From the NCBI GenBank assembly GCA_034520745.1, contig JAXHNF010000012.1:86442-150441 (forward strand): a stretch of 64,000 bases of DNA, read 5' to 3'. Positions 1-8,863 of the stretch are shown here, in pieces; position 1 is the stretch's first letter; every line of letters starts with the position of its first letter. The stretch is from Alkalibacterium sp034520745. Lineage in GTDB: Bacteria > Bacillota > Bacilli > Lactobacillales > Carnobacteriaceae_A. The notes beneath the pieces are model-generated. The model was given only the letters and a program-made list of their open reading frames with translations, was not told where the DNA came from and ran no database searches. The position numbers were made by a program, and so were the translations under genes.

Positions 1-168
1 GGTCCGAGGACGCAGATGAAGGTCACTCAGATGAATGATTTTTTTCCCTTTCATCGTCTCACTTAACTTTGGAATCGTAATCTCATACTCGGTCACTTCG
101 ATCAGATAATTCTGTATGTAAATGTATACCATAACTGCTAAACTCAATCCTAAAAATATCCAGGCCAT
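1..168 (-). CDS. metallophosphoesterase, N-terminal part (runs off window)
   Basis: Only the first 56 codons are inside the window; the gene continues past base 1. The start is the ATG at 168-166, preceded by GGAGGAACG at about 172-180. The product opens with one hydrophobic segment (about residues 3-18), then a strand ending in EYEITIPKL, and reaches the phosphoesterase motif IIHLSDLHLRP. The D and H of SDLH are metal ligands in calcineurin-like phosphoesterases. Membrane-anchored YkuE/YaeI-type proteins have this layout, with the catalytic domain outside a single N-terminal helix. The substrate cannot be told from this fragment. Family call is firm; subfamily is inference. Confidence 0.75.
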   Translation of the reverse strand, partial: MAWIFLGLSLAVMVYIYIQNYLIEVTEYEITIPKLSETMKGKKIIHLSDLHLRPRT

Positions 169-446
169 GATCGTTCCTCCAAAATAAAATAATCTTCACA
201 AAAAATGCTGATTCTATTGTAACACAGAATGCTTCTTGTAAGCGTTATGAATTCATCTATGTTAAACTATGACTAGTTGAACTAATAAATGGTTGGGAGG
301 GTTCGCTTTGCAGAACTTTGGCAGCTTTCGATCTGTTTCAAAATCAAAAGTTGATCAGGGCTACTAGAAAACAGGTGACGGGCCGGAAGATTTAGAACTC
401 TTTAACCAGAATACGTTGGACAATACAGATAAGGGAGTCGATCGAT

Positions 447-686
447 GTGGCAGACAAAAAAGAGGCATTCAGTAACGAACCGAGAGAGAATATCGTACCG
501 GATTCATTCCTGAAAGATACTGATTCAGAAGGCAATGAATTTGTACACACTCCGGCGGACGACGTCAATGAGACGATAACAAACGAAGCTGAAAAAGCGG
601 AAGATACTCAGCATGAAGATTTTGAAAAGTTTGATGTTCATAAAGTGGATGAGTTGAAAAAAGAAAAGAACGATGATAAACAATAG
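447..686 (+). CDS. small highly charged hypothetical protein (79 aa, possibly longer)
   Basis: A GTG start at 447 follows AAGGGA at 431-436. The 79-residue product is hydrophilic, rich in Asp, Glu and Lys, and lacks any membrane segment or motif I know. The true gene may be longer. A TTG at 308 with a strong GGGAGG site opens a frame that is interrupted by a single in-frame TAG (365-367) and then stays open to 472, and its translation (for example PEDLELFNQNTLDN) has the same acidic character. One substitution plus one indel would fuse the two into a protein of about 125 residues. Function unknown. Confidence 0.5.
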   Translation: MADKKEAFSNEPRENIVPDSFLKDTDSEGNEFVHTPADDVNETITNEAEKAEDTQHEDFEKFDVHKVDELKKEKNDDKQ

Positions 687-716
687 AAGAAAGTGGATCG
701 AAGTTTGTTCTGTAGG

Positions 717-763
717 ATAAGCGACTGGACCTGTCTAGCGGGTGCCTGGTCGCTTATTTTTGT
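717..763 (+). terminator. intrinsic terminator after the 447-686 gene
   Basis: The arms ATAAGCGAC (717-725) and GTCGCTTAT (749-757) are perfectly complementary and are followed by TTTTGTT. The last bases overlap the stop codon of the convergent gene at 754. Confidence 0.8.
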
Positions 764-1014
764 TGGACGTAATATAGATTTTCGAACGAGATGGAACGGA
801 TGGTTTTTCTTTCATAGAAATCTTCCTGCATCAATGAAACAGTCGCTGTTTTCATTTGGAAGAGATCGTCCCATTCCATGTCATAGCGATGTAAGATCAG
901 ATCCAGCGGGCAATCCAGTTCCCCGTCGGCATTTTTGATCAGTTCGTTGTCTCTCACTAATAATTCCTTTGACTCTGTTGGTGTCTCGATGACATAGATA
1001 AAACGTTTTTTCAC
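754..1014 (-). CDS. hypothetical protein (86 aa)
   Basis: The frame is open from 1062 to the TAA at 754. I prefer the GTG at 1014, because AGTAGG lies about 7 bases upstream of it and the product then begins VKKRFIYVIETP; the ATG at 1062 has no visible binding site. The protein is soluble, mixed alpha/beta in character, and contains a patch DCPLDLILHRYDMEWDDL. I do not recognise a family. It is convergent with the small gene on its left, and both end in the same hairpin. Confidence 0.5.
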   Translation of the reverse strand: MKKRFIYVIETPTESKELLVRDNELIKNADGELDCPLDLILHRYDMEWDDLFQMKTATVSLMQEDFYERKTIRSISFENLYYVQQK

Positions 1015-1062
1015 TGGCAAACCTACTTTCTGTGAAGGTCTTCGGACGATAAGTATAATCAT

Positions 1063-1600
1063 ACATGTTTTATTAGCCCCATTATACTAAAGAATCCAGT
1101 GAGAGTCTGTGTCTAAAGTAAGTCAATTTATGCACTGTTTATGTGATTTTATTCATTCATTTTACAGCTGTTTTAATCTACGGCAGGATTTAGGACATGA
1201 TTATCTGATTTATCGATCGGACCATTAATCTTTTATTATCATTTTTTCCTGACTGTACTGAACACAAATATGGAAGAAATGTGAACATCACCTTGCAGCT
1301 GTTTAAAAGCTTATGTCATCCCGACGAATACCCTTCTCTCAGTCCGGTCAGAAAGCAATACGTCCTTCTTTTCCGCTCATTTTTTCAGCCAGGTCTGAAA
1401 TCACCGTGTTTTTTATATCACTATATTAGCGCTTGTAACCCTCATCTTTATTACATTTAGATTAGAAAGCCTTTTCGCTTTTAAAACAGTCTGTTTTTAT
1501 TTGATTTACCTCTTGTTTATTCCCATGAAATCCTATAGAATGAGAAACATCATTAAATTTCTAATTATATTTTAATGTGAAACTATTAAGGAGTGATTAC
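1063..1600. other. intergenic region with no recognisable gene
   Basis: About 540 bases of AT-rich sequence between a leftward gene and the rightward symporter. I see no long frame, tRNA or known riboswitch. A possible weak promoter for the symporter is CTTGTT (1513-1518) with TATAGA (1535-1540) at 16-base spacing. Confidence 0.4.
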
Positions 1601-2938
1601 ATGGAAAAGAAACGAGAACAATGGGGCTCCCGCTGGGGGTTCATACTGGCAACAATGGGATCGGCAGTCGGTCTTGGCAATATCTGGCGGTTTTCTTACG
1701 CGATGGGGTCTAACGGTGGTTCAGCATTTTTAATTATTTATTTACTCAGCGTTATTCTGTTAGGCTTCCCAATCATGCTTATTGAATTTTCCATCGGCAG
1801 ACGCGGGCAGGATGATGCAGTAGAATCATTCAAAAAAATCGCACCGAACACGTACTGGTACATTGCCGGTGGTTTGGGTGTCCTGGCAGCCTTCCTCATT
1901 CTGTCTTTCTACGGTATCATCGGCGGCTGGTCACTGCGCTACACGTTCGAGTACCTTGCCGGCGGAATAAGCGGCGATTCACAGGCTTTCTTCCTGGACT
2001 TCATCGCTCAGCCGGTGGCACCGATACTCTGGTCACTGCTCTTTATGGGTCTGACCGTCGTGATTGTCTTAATGGGCGTGCAGAAGGGGATCGAGAACTC
2101 CAGTAAATGGATGATGCCGATCTTGAGCCTGCTTGTTATCGGCCTGGCGATCTACAGCCTGACTTTAGGCGGGAATGCTGAAGCGTTCGCTTTCATGTTC
2201 CAGCCGGAATGGTCAGCTTTTGCTGATCCGAGCGTTTACCTTGCCGCCATGGGCCAAGCCTTCTTTACGTTGAGTCTGGGCATGGGCATCATGCTCACAT
2301 ACGGCAGTTACTTGAAACCTGAAGAGCGTCTGACATCTTCAGCAGCTGTCATCATTCTTCTGGATACAGGCTTCGCGCTTGTTTCAGGTCTGATGATTTT
2401 CCCGGCCCTCTTTGCATTCGGACTGGATCCGACTGAAGGAGCCGGACTCGTGTTCATCGTTCTTCCAGTCATCTTTGAAGCCTTAGGTGGCATCGGCGTC
2501 TTTGTCGGCCTGCTGTTCTTTGTACTTCTTTCTATAGCAGCCTTGTCTTCAAGTATCTCGCTGCTGGAAGTCTCTGTTGCCTTCCTTATGGACAGAGTCA
2601 AACTGACACGTAAAGGTATTACTTTACTTTTAGGTACAGTCATTTTCCTTCTGGGTATCCCTTCTTCTCTCAGTCAGGGTGCCATGGAGATCACGGTGTT
2701 AGGCAGCAGTTTCCTGGACTTCATGGATCTGCTCACAGCTAATGTGCTCTTACCATCCAGCGCACTGCTTTCAGTTGTCTTTGTCGCCTGGACATGGAGC
2801 AAGCAGGACTTTATCGAACATGCTGACTTGGACACAGGAAAGATCGGTGCTTCGTTCCTTGGACTATCCAAGTATTTCGCACCCCTTGCCATCAGTGCCG
2901 TCCTTGTCTTCGGCGTCTTTAACTGGCTGTTCGTTTAA
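1601..2938 (+). CDS. sodium-dependent transporter, neurotransmitter:sodium symporter (SNF) family
   Basis: The product of about 445 residues is a LeuT-fold sodium-coupled symporter, probably for an amino acid. The ATG at 1601 has AAGGAG 11 bases upstream; an upstream in-frame codon at 1577 lacks one. TM1 carries GSAVGLGNIWRFSY, the unwound sodium- and substrate-binding helix of the family, and TM6 carries FFTLSLGMGIMLTYGSY, which matches the LeuT TM6 hinge. Eleven or so hydrophobic segments follow in order, and the length fits bacterial 11-TM members. It stands alone with its own terminator. The substrate cannot be read from sequence; hydrophobic amino acids are usual for bacterial relatives. 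Confidence 0.92.
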   Translation: MEKKREQWGSRWGFILATMGSAVGLGNIWRFSYAMGSNGGSAFLIIYLLSVILLGFPIMLIEFSIGRRGQDDAVESFKKIAPNTYWYIAGGLGVLAAFLILSFYGIIGGWSLRYTFEYLAGGISGDSQAFFLDFIAQPVAPILWSLLFMGLTVVIVLMGVQKGIENSSKWMMPILSLLVIGLAIYSLTLGGNAEAFAFMFQPEWSAFADPSVYLAAMGQAFFTLSLGMGIMLTYGSYLKPEERLTSSAAVIILLDTGFALVSGLMIFPALFAFGLDPTEGAGLVFIVLPVIFEALGGIGVFVGLLFFVLLSIAALSSSISLLEVSVAFLMDRVKLTRKGITLLLGTVIFLLGIPSSLSQGAMEITVLGSSFLDFMDLLTANVLLPSSALLSVVFVAWTWSKQDFIEHADLDTGKIGASFLGLSKYFAPLAISAVLVFGVFNWLFV

Positions 2939-2960
2939 ACCACTCAATCGATAATAAATG

Positions 2961-3010
2961 AAACACTTCTGTAAGGATCACGCGATCTTTACAGGAGTGT
3001 TTTTATTTGT
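2961..3010 (+). terminator. intrinsic terminator of the symporter gene
   Basis: A hairpin with arms AACACTTCTGTAAGGATC and GATCTTTACAGGAGTGTT (two mismatched or wobble positions) is followed by TTTTATTTGT. Confidence 0.85.
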
Positions 3011-3084
3011 CTGAGATTGGGCCGTTGCCCAACCTCTTCTTTATTTAGTTGTAACTCCTCTTGATTATGCCTCAAAAACTGATT

Positions 3085-3425
3085 CCCCGGCCCGTTTGTC
3101 TGCTCTTCGGCAAGTTCTGTATCGGCAGGCGAATGCTAAGTGCTCGAATTTGCCCGTCTTCGGTCATTAGAGCGCTTGAGAGGACCGTAACAGCCGAAGT
3201 TGAGGTCCCTTCGGCTGTTACGGTCCGCCGAACTTCTCCTACCTGCCGAACAGGGGCTTCTTCGGTAAGTTCCGGCTTTGTTTTCACTTTTTGATACCGA
3301 ACTTCAGTACTTTTCGGCAGGTTCCATACTTCTGCTTTCTTCTAGTTACCGAACTTGGGTAACTTCGGCAGGTAGCTGACACGCTGCACGCTCTACTGAC
3401 CGAATGCCTGACTTTTCGTCCTGCC
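3085..3425. repeat. tandem palindrome array D (CCGAA/TTCGG core, 51-52 bp step)
   Basis: TTCGG (or TTCG) recurs at 3106, 3159, 3210, 3261, 3313, 3364 and 3415, giving steps of 53, 51, 51, 52, 51 and 51 bases. Its complement CCGAA recurs at 3194, 3246, 3297, 3349 and 3400. Each unit is thus a short hairpin, for example CCGAACTT...ACTTCGG. One unit has a perfect 18-bp stem, GGACCGTAACAGCCGAAG at 3182-3199 against 3209-3226 with a 9-base loop. No unit is followed by a T run. The array fills the gap between two convergent genes. The step does not divide by three, so it is not a coding repeat. Confidence 0.8.
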
Positions 3426-3444
3426 TCACTCGGTCCGTAAGGCA

Positions 3445-3488
3445 GAAAAAAACCGGAAGAGCTTTTTGATCGGCTCTTCCGGTTTTTC
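3445..3488 (-). terminator. bidirectional-looking terminator after the TM-helix gene
   Basis: Arms AACCGGAAGAGC (3451-3462) and GCTCTTCCGGTT (3473-3484) are perfect and flanked by A and T runs, so the hairpin can work on both strands. The nearest gene end is that of the leftward gene at 3519. Confidence 0.85.
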
Positions 3489-3518
3489 CTATTTCTTCTA
3501 TTCTATTTTATTCTGTGC

Positions 3519-4785
3519 TTAAAGCTGTGGTTTGTCTTTGGCAGAACCAGGTTTATTGCTTTCTTTTTCGATCTTCTGATCCGCACGTTCAAGTTGTTTT
3601 CTTGCAAAGTCACGTCCGCCTAAACCGAATGACAGAGCGAATGCGACTGCTAGGCCGCCGATAATGAACAGGAAGGCCAGATTCACAATGTTGGAACCAA
3701 AGTTCAGCTGGTCCAGTGCCATGAACAGGGCAAAGACAATGACGATGTATTTGACCAGTTCACCGGCAAACTTGCTGCCTGTCGTGTTCTTGATACCGGA
3801 AGCAAGCATTTGTCCTCCAATAAATGCGAGTCCGATAATGATGGCTGCAAACAGGATGTTCGGCAGATAAGCGATCACTGCAGAAACGATCGTGTTGAGC
3901 ATTTCCAGATTCAGAGCGTTCAGTGCTTCGACCAGGAAGAACAGAGCCGATCAAGCGCTGCAACGATTTGTCCCGTCAGTTTTGCCAGATCGATATTCAT
4001 GTTGCCTGATTTGTTCAGATAAGATGAATATTTATCGAAGCCAGTCCCTCTGAGCAGATCGGTCAGCATATCCCCGACGAATTTAGCAACGACTGCACCA
4101 ATGGCAAGCAGAACGATCGCGACTGAAAATATTTGGAATGGCGTTAAGGATAGTATTGAGCACTTCGCTTACCGGATCCGCGATCGAATCGATGTTCAAA
4201 ACGTCAAGAGCGACGAGAACGATCGGAATGATCACCAGGAAGTAAACGATATTAGCAAGTACAGCTGCCAGTGTGTCTTTGTTTTCCTTCACTGCGGATT
4301 TATCCGTGTCAGATCCTGTGAACTTGTCCATGAACTTGTCCAGGTTGGCCTGCGACGGCCAGGTTGTAAACCAGATTCTTGACCAACTTGGCGACAAAGA
4401 ATCCGATGACCAGAATGACGATGGCTGCAATGATGTTCGGCAGGAAGGCCAGTGCGGTGTCCAGCATATTCTGTATCGGTTCCCCAATAGCTTCCAGACT
4501 GAAGATCGCAAAGATGCCGGGCAGGAATAATACCCATACTAGGAAATACCCGACTTTACCAAGTGCATCGATCATCATGGTTCCCTGATCGTTCGTGTTC
4601 GCTGCTCCCCATTTCGTCAGTTTTCCTGACATGTTCATCGCTTCTAGGCCTTTGACGATTGCTTTCTTGACCAGTGTGGCGACGATCCACGCTACCAGAA
4701 TAAGCAAGATACCCATCAACAGTTCCGGTAGAAAATCAACGAAATTCGCCAGAGCATTTTCGAACGAATTTGCTATGTTGTCCAT
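3519..4785 (-). CDS. multi-TM-helix membrane protein, mechanosensitive-channel-like (frameshifted)
   Basis: Pieces in different frames join into one protein of about 420 residues. It is made of repeated units of an amphipathic stretch followed by helices such as FLPNIIAAIVILVIGFFVAKLV and YLPNILFAAIIIGLAFIGG. This repeat is the conserved TM helix found in small mechanosensitive channel relatives (PF05552 type). The start is ATG at 4785 (MDNIANSFENAL), and the tail after the last helix is charged and Lys-rich. Frame breaks lie near 4330, 4125 and 3950, with two within about 20 bases at the last, which I read as sequencing errors. A role in osmotic response is inference. No beta-domain of classical MscS is visible. 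Confidence 0.7.
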
Positions 4786-4881
4786 TATTAACCCTCTCCT
4801 TTTCCTTATTCTATTATTATTTCGTACAGTTTAAGTATAGTCCTGATAAAATGAAACGACAACTATTATGCATCGACTATA

Positions 4882-4911
4882 CAAAAAAGACTGAGACAAT
4901 AAGTCCCAGCC
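4882..4911 (-). terminator. terminator downstream of degV and the structured element
   Basis: On the minus strand GGCTGGGAC and GTCTCAGTC pair (nine pairs, two of them G-U) around a TTATT loop and are followed by six T. Confidence 0.75.
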
Positions 4912-4938
4912 TCGCTTGCGCTTACGAATATTTTTTCT

Positions 4939-5109
4939 TAAACCTGCTCCAAAAAGCAGACCCGCCGTCCACTTCACGAATAATGCTCGATATTCTTCGA
5001 TTATCTTGCGCTTATTCGCTCCAGTTGCCGTAGCCGTTACTGCTTCAGCAGTTACCGGATAGGGTATGCGTTAGAAGATACGGGTCTGAACGCTTTTTTT
5101 CACACTCTC
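4939..5109 (-). repeat. dispersed structured element, copy 1
   Basis: This stretch is about 90% identical to 23560-23730. On the minus strand the ends pair: CAGACCCG (5088-5081) with CGGGTCTG (4964-4957). Inside are a hairpin with arms CTGC/GCAG around TGAA and an arm GAATAA...TTATTC enclosing a GATAATC/GAATATC stem. Relative to copy 2 the closing stem swaps an A-U pair for a C-G pair. It begins within about 10 bases of the degV stop and is followed by a terminator. It may be the 3' region of the degV transcript or a separate small RNA. No known RNA family is recognised. Confidence 0.65.
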
Positions 5110-5115
5110 AGTGTT

Positions 5116-5994
5116 TCACTCTTCTATATACATGTAATGCTCAGGCTTCTCGTCGAAATAAAAGAGACCGACACCGCCGATACCCAGGTGAGCGGCGAGC
5201 ACGGCACCGATATCGAAGATCTGAACTGAAGCTTCCGGTAAAGCTTTTTTGACCATGCCTTCCAGTTTCAAGGCTGTTTCATAATCGTTGACATGACTGA
5301 TGGTGATCAGCTGGTCTGTAAATGAGCCGACACCGTGTTTCATGTCTTTGATCATTCTTTTGTAAATACGTTCCTGGCCCCGGACCAGTTTTTTCAGGTA
5401 GATCCCTGTTTCGTTCACGGATAAGTAAGGCTTGATATTCAGCGCGTCACCTGCTGCCCCTGCCACTTTGGGCAGTCGGCCGCCCTTGACCAGCCATTTC
5501 AGATTATTCAAGGTGAAATGATACTGGATATGTTCGGCATTCGTTTTTGTCTGACTGACGATGGTTTCAAAATCAAGATCCTGTTTCACCATTTCCATCG
5601 CCTGAAGGGCTAAGAGGGCTCCACCGCCGGAACCGCCTTTTGAATCGATCACTTCGATGGCCATGTCTGGAAATTTTTCTCTGTATTCCCCCACCACCGT
5701 CTGTGCGACCTGGTACGTTCCGGAAAACTGGCTGTAAATAGTGATGTATATGACGTCATCGCCTTCTACCCGAGCCTCATCCAGTGCATCCATGATTGTT
5801 TTCGGTGATACCTGCGACGTTTTCGGCAGAATGCCCTGTTCCATTTTGATGTGGACGTCTTCCAGAGAAAGCTCTACCTGGTCCAGATAGTCCTTCTCAT
5901 CGATGATGACGCTCAAGGGTAAAAAATCGTACGCGTAGTTTTCTTTCATAAATTTGTTCTGGTCGATCCCAGAGTCGATAAGTATTCTAATCAT
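5116..5994 (-). CDS. DegV family fatty-acid-binding protein
   Basis: The 292-residue product has the full DegV length and fold. It starts MIRILIDSGIDQN and carries the DegV signature regions ILPKTSQVSP and IEVIDSKGGSGGGALL, with a C-terminal segment containing ISHVNDYETALKLE. DegV proteins (FakB in staphylococci) bind a fatty acid and present it to a fatty acid kinase, feeding exogenous acyl chains into phospholipid synthesis. The ATG at 5994 sits about 19 bases beyond the next gene on the same strand, so it is likely co-transcribed with the 6013 gene and ylxP. The frame is intact. No kinase gene is nearby. Confidence 0.9.
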   Translation of the reverse strand: MIRILIDSGIDQNKFMKENYAYDFLPLSVIIDEKDYLDQVELSLEDVHIKMEQGILPKTSQVSPKTIMDALDEARVEGDDVIYITIYSQFSGTYQVAQTVVGEYREKFPDMAIEVIDSKGGSGGGALLALQAMEMVKQDLDFETIVSQTKTNAEHIQYHFTLNNLKWLVKGGRLPKVAGAAGDALNIKPYLSVNETGIYLKKLVRGQERIYKRMIKDMKHGVGSFTDQLITISHVNDYETALKLEGMVKKALPEASVQIFDIGAVLAAHLGIGGVGLFYFDEKPEHYMYIEE

Positions 5995-6012
5995 GCCTTT
6001 TCTCCTCGTCCA

Positions 6013-6655
6013 TTAGTGATTAAGTCGTTCATTGATTTCTTCTATGGTCACTTGTTCGTCAAAGTGACGGTTCCAGATCGTTTTCAGATGTTCGAGTGAC
6101 ACCGTGCCATATATAGCCAGTGCCCGTTCTTTCCAGCTGTTCAGCAGTTCGTTTTTTCTTTGGCTGCCGGCATGTGTCGTTTCAGCTTCCCCGGATTCTT
6201 GGGTTGTTTGAGATGCTTCAGCTCTTTCTGTGGGTTCAGCGGTCTGACCTGCTCCATTCATACGGTCTTTGACACTGAACAGGATCTCTTCAGGAATGAG
6301 TCAGCAGGATGCTGTCTTTTTCACTCGCCGCAAAGAAGAATCCCTGACGGATAAATGGAACAAGGACATGTATTTCCTCCATATTCTTTACCCGATAGAC
6401 GTTTGTCTCCAGATCAGGCAAGCTGAGGAGCGCCTCTTTCAATACGGGGTGAAAGATCGTTTCAGCCTGTTCGATCGTGTATCCCGCCAGCACATCAGCG
6501 ATTTTTGCTTTGTTCCAGCTTTTCCTGACAGGAACCAGCTGATTCCCCGCCAGTTCCAGGAGATTTGCTTTGGTGTATCCCTTCAGCAGTTCGGCCAGTT
6601 CTGTTGTTTCCTGATCCCATTTGATAAATGAGACATTTTCTTCAGCTATACTCAT
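6013..6655 (-). CDS. hypothetical protein, about 213 aa (frameshifted)
   Basis: I do not recognise the family. The start is chosen at 6655 (MSIAEENVSF), preceded by AAAGGA. The first part contains a helical segment LLELAGNQLVPVRKSWNKAK resembling small SAP/Rho-N-like helix-extended-helix modules, though that is only a resemblance. A Thr/Glu/Ala-rich linker follows, then a helical C-terminal part with RKNELLNSWKERALAIYG. The frame breaks near 6298, where a stop follows LLTHS and the next frame continues EEILFSVKDR. Its position between ylxP and degV on the same strand suggests one operon. Soluble, probably cytoplasmic. Confidence 0.55.
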
Positions 6656-6705
6656 CGTGACATCCTTTCTTTTATTCTTTGCTGTCATTAACTGAATTCA
6701 CGCAG

Positions 6706-6987
6706 TTAAGCTTCGATCCAGTCGAAAGTCAGGATCTCCACTTCATAATTTTCTTCGACTTCCTTAAGCGCAGCTTCCAGACGTTTGCGGCAGAGTTTCC
6801 GGTCATTGCCGACGATACCAAAGCCGATGACCGCCTTATTGTGCATCTCCATTTCATCCACTTCCGCTGCGGCCAGGTGATGCCGGTTTTCTGTTCGTCT
6901 CAATATACTTTTGACGACGCTGCGTTTTTCCTTCAATGAATAAGAACCGAATATCAGCAGTGTGATTTCGACACCCATCAGGATCAT
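6706..6987 (-). CDS. ylxP: DUF503 family protein YlxP
   Basis: The 93-residue product begins MILMGVEITLLIFGSYSLKEKRSVV, matching the DUF503 pattern of a beta strand, SxSLKEKR, then a long helix. It continues with AAAEVDEMEMHNKAVIGFG, and the fold is a small ferredoxin-like alpha/beta sandwich. In Bacillus the gene lies in the nusA-infB cluster and the product is associated with ribosome maturation factors; its exact role is not settled. I chose the ATG at 6987 over the one at 7023 because a G-rich binding site precedes it and the family length fits. Here it heads a leftward group with the 6013 gene and degV. Confidence 0.82.
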   Translation of the reverse strand: MILMGVEITLLIFGSYSLKEKRSVVKSILRRTENRHHLAAAEVDEMEMHNKAVIGFGIVGNDRKLCRKRLEAALKEVEENYEVEILTFDWIEA

Positions 6988-7221
6988 TCGCCTTGCCCCC
7001 TTGACGTTCAGGATCATTCTCACTTTTAGTTTTCTCGCTCAATGCAATGCGTTCAAGCCTCTTTTATTATTCGGCTTTTTTAATTATAACACAATCGGTC
7101 AGCGGTTAAACACGTAACGTGTTTCTGCTGAACGGGGGTCTACAGTATTTAATCGTATATTTTTATACCGTATTCCTTTACAATAGATACTATATAAAAT
7201 TCAGTAAAGTTGGAGTGTGTT

Positions 7222-8745
7222 ATGAAATCATTACGTTTATTTGAATGGTCAAAAATTTCTTATGTCGCCAAAGGGATGCTGGTCGGTGTCTTGTCCGGCA
7301 TCATCATCAGTCTGTTCCGCGGGGCCGTCGAGCTGCTCGTTGAAACGACGATCGAAGTATATCATTATATGAATGAAAATCCGATCTGGCTGATTCCCTG
7401 GCTTGCTTTGATGCTGCTTTTTGCCTTTATCGTCGCCATACTGATCAGGGACGAACCTGATATCCGCGGATCCGGGATCCAGGATATCGAGGGTCAGCTG
7501 CACGGTTCTCTGACCCTCAACTGGTCCTCCATCCTCTGGCGCAAGTTCATCGGGGGCTTTCTGGCTATCGGTTCCGGGCTCGCTCTCGGACGTGAGGGTC
7601 CTTCCATCCAGCTCGGCGGTGCCGTGGGTCAGGGCGTGAATCACTTTCTCAAAGGCAACCGTTCACAGCAGAACATCCTGATCTCGGCTGGAGCAAGTGC
7701 CGGTCTGTCGGCAGCCTTCAACGCCCCCGTTTCCGGTATCATGTTCATCCTGGAAGAAGTGCATCACAAATTTTCCGGTGTCCTGCTGCTGACAGCTTTT
7801 TCCGCATCCATCACCGCCAATTTTGTCGCTTACCAGATCTTCGGCGTGGAAGCGGCACTGGATTTGGGCGCCATGCTGCAGTTCCCGCTTGAACAGTACG
7901 GTCACCTCGTCCTGATGGGCATCCTGCTCGCTTTGGGCGGCTGGCTGTACAAGGAAGTCCTGCTCGTCATGCCTAAAGTATACGGCATGCTGCCTATCCC
8001 GCCTTATTTGAATGGCTTCATCCCCTTCCTGCTGGTCATACCGGTCGGCTTGTACTTTCCGACCATGCTCGGTGGCGGGACGATGGTCATCAATATGATC
8101 AACGGACGTTCGGTGACACTCTGGTTCCTGCTCGGCGTGTTCGTTTTCCGCTTTATTTTTACTCATATTTCTTATGGTTCAGGCCTGCCGGGCGGTATCT
8201 TCGTTCCGGTCCTGAGTCTCGGCGCACTGATTGGTGCTATATACGGCAATGGAGCCTTGAGTCTGACCGGTATCGACGATATCTTTCTGCGCAGCTTCAT
8301 CATTTATGCCATGGGCGGTTTTCTGACGTCCGTTACCAAAGCGCCGCTGACGTCCGTCACGCTGATCACTGAAATGACGGGCTCGGTCACTCACCTTATG
8401 CCACTGGCCGTCGTCTGCCTGAGTTCATACGTAGCGTCAGACTTTGTCGGTTCAGATCCTATTTATGAAGAACTGCTTTTCCGTAAAGTCAACCGCAAGC
8501 CCCGTGTCTTTGAAGGAGAAGTGACTGAAATCGAAGTCCTCGTTGAAACGGATTCCGATCTGGACGGAATGATGGCCAGGCAGCTGACCCTTCCTTACGG
8601 GGCCCGCATCATCAAAATAAGACGGCACGAGAATGAATTCATGCCTCACCAGGATACGGTCTTTTTCGCCGGTGATGAGATCATCATCACCACGGATAAA
8701 GGCTTCGTCGCCGAGGTCAGAAAGCGGCTCGATAAACTGAATTGA
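7222..8745 (+). CDS. ClC family chloride channel/exchanger with C-terminal TrkA-C domain
   Basis: The 507-residue protein has all ClC signatures in order: GSGIQDIEG, GREGPSIQ near residue 123 (the gating glutamate is present) and GSGLPGGIFVP. A second glutamate in FILEEVHHKF, equivalent to the internal proton glutamate of CLC-ec1, suggests a H+/Cl- exchanger and not a channel. About the last 80 residues form a soluble TrkA-C-like domain (FFAGDEIIITTDKGF). The start is the ATG at 7222, with TTGGAG upstream. A homologous gene follows at 9184. Likely roles are acid or salt response; the anion is not determined by sequence. Confidence 0.93.
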   Translation: MKSLRLFEWSKISYVAKGMLVGVLSGIIISLFRGAVELLVETTIEVYHYMNENPIWLIPWLALMLLFAFIVAILIRDEPDIRGSGIQDIEGQLHGSLTLNWSSILWRKFIGGFLAIGSGLALGREGPSIQLGGAVGQGVNHFLKGNRSQQNILISAGASAGLSAAFNAPVSGIMFILEEVHHKFSGVLLLTAFSASITANFVAYQIFGVEAALDLGAMLQFPLEQYGHLVLMGILLALGGWLYKEVLLVMPKVYGMLPIPPYLNGFIPFLLVIPVGLYFPTMLGGGTMVINMINGRSVTLWFLLGVFVFRFIFTHISYGSGLPGGIFVPVLSLGALIGAIYGNGALSLTGIDDIFLRSFIIYAMGGFLTSVTKAPLTSVTLITEMTGSVTHLMPLAVVCLSSYVASDFVGSDPIYEELLFRKVNRKPRVFEGEVTEIEVLVETDSDLDGMMARQLTLPYGARIIKIRRHENEFMPHQDTVFFAGDEIIITTDKGFVAEVRKRLDKLN

Positions 8746-8760
8746 TGAACGTTACAGGAG

Positions 8761-8800
8761 CGATCAAAACCAGCCCTCACCTGGTCTTGATCGTTTTATT
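8761..8800 (+). terminator. terminator after the first ClC gene
   Basis: CGATCAAAACCAG and CTGGTCTTGATCG pair with one mismatch around CCCTCAC and are followed by TTTTATTT. Confidence 0.85.
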
Positions 8801-8863
8801 TCGGGCGGGCTAGTGAAGCAAAAGCTCAGATCAGCTGCAGAACGGTCAGGGATACTAATTTAC

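Noticed and set aside
1577..1600. Upstream start of the symporter at 1577
   Set aside because: It lacks a ribosome binding site, while the ATG at 1601 has AAGGAG at a suitable distance and begins the conserved sequence.
3519..4785. Programmed frameshifting as cause of the broken genes
   Set aside because: Breaks occur at many unrelated sequences in about half of all genes, without slippery sites; errors are the simpler explanation.
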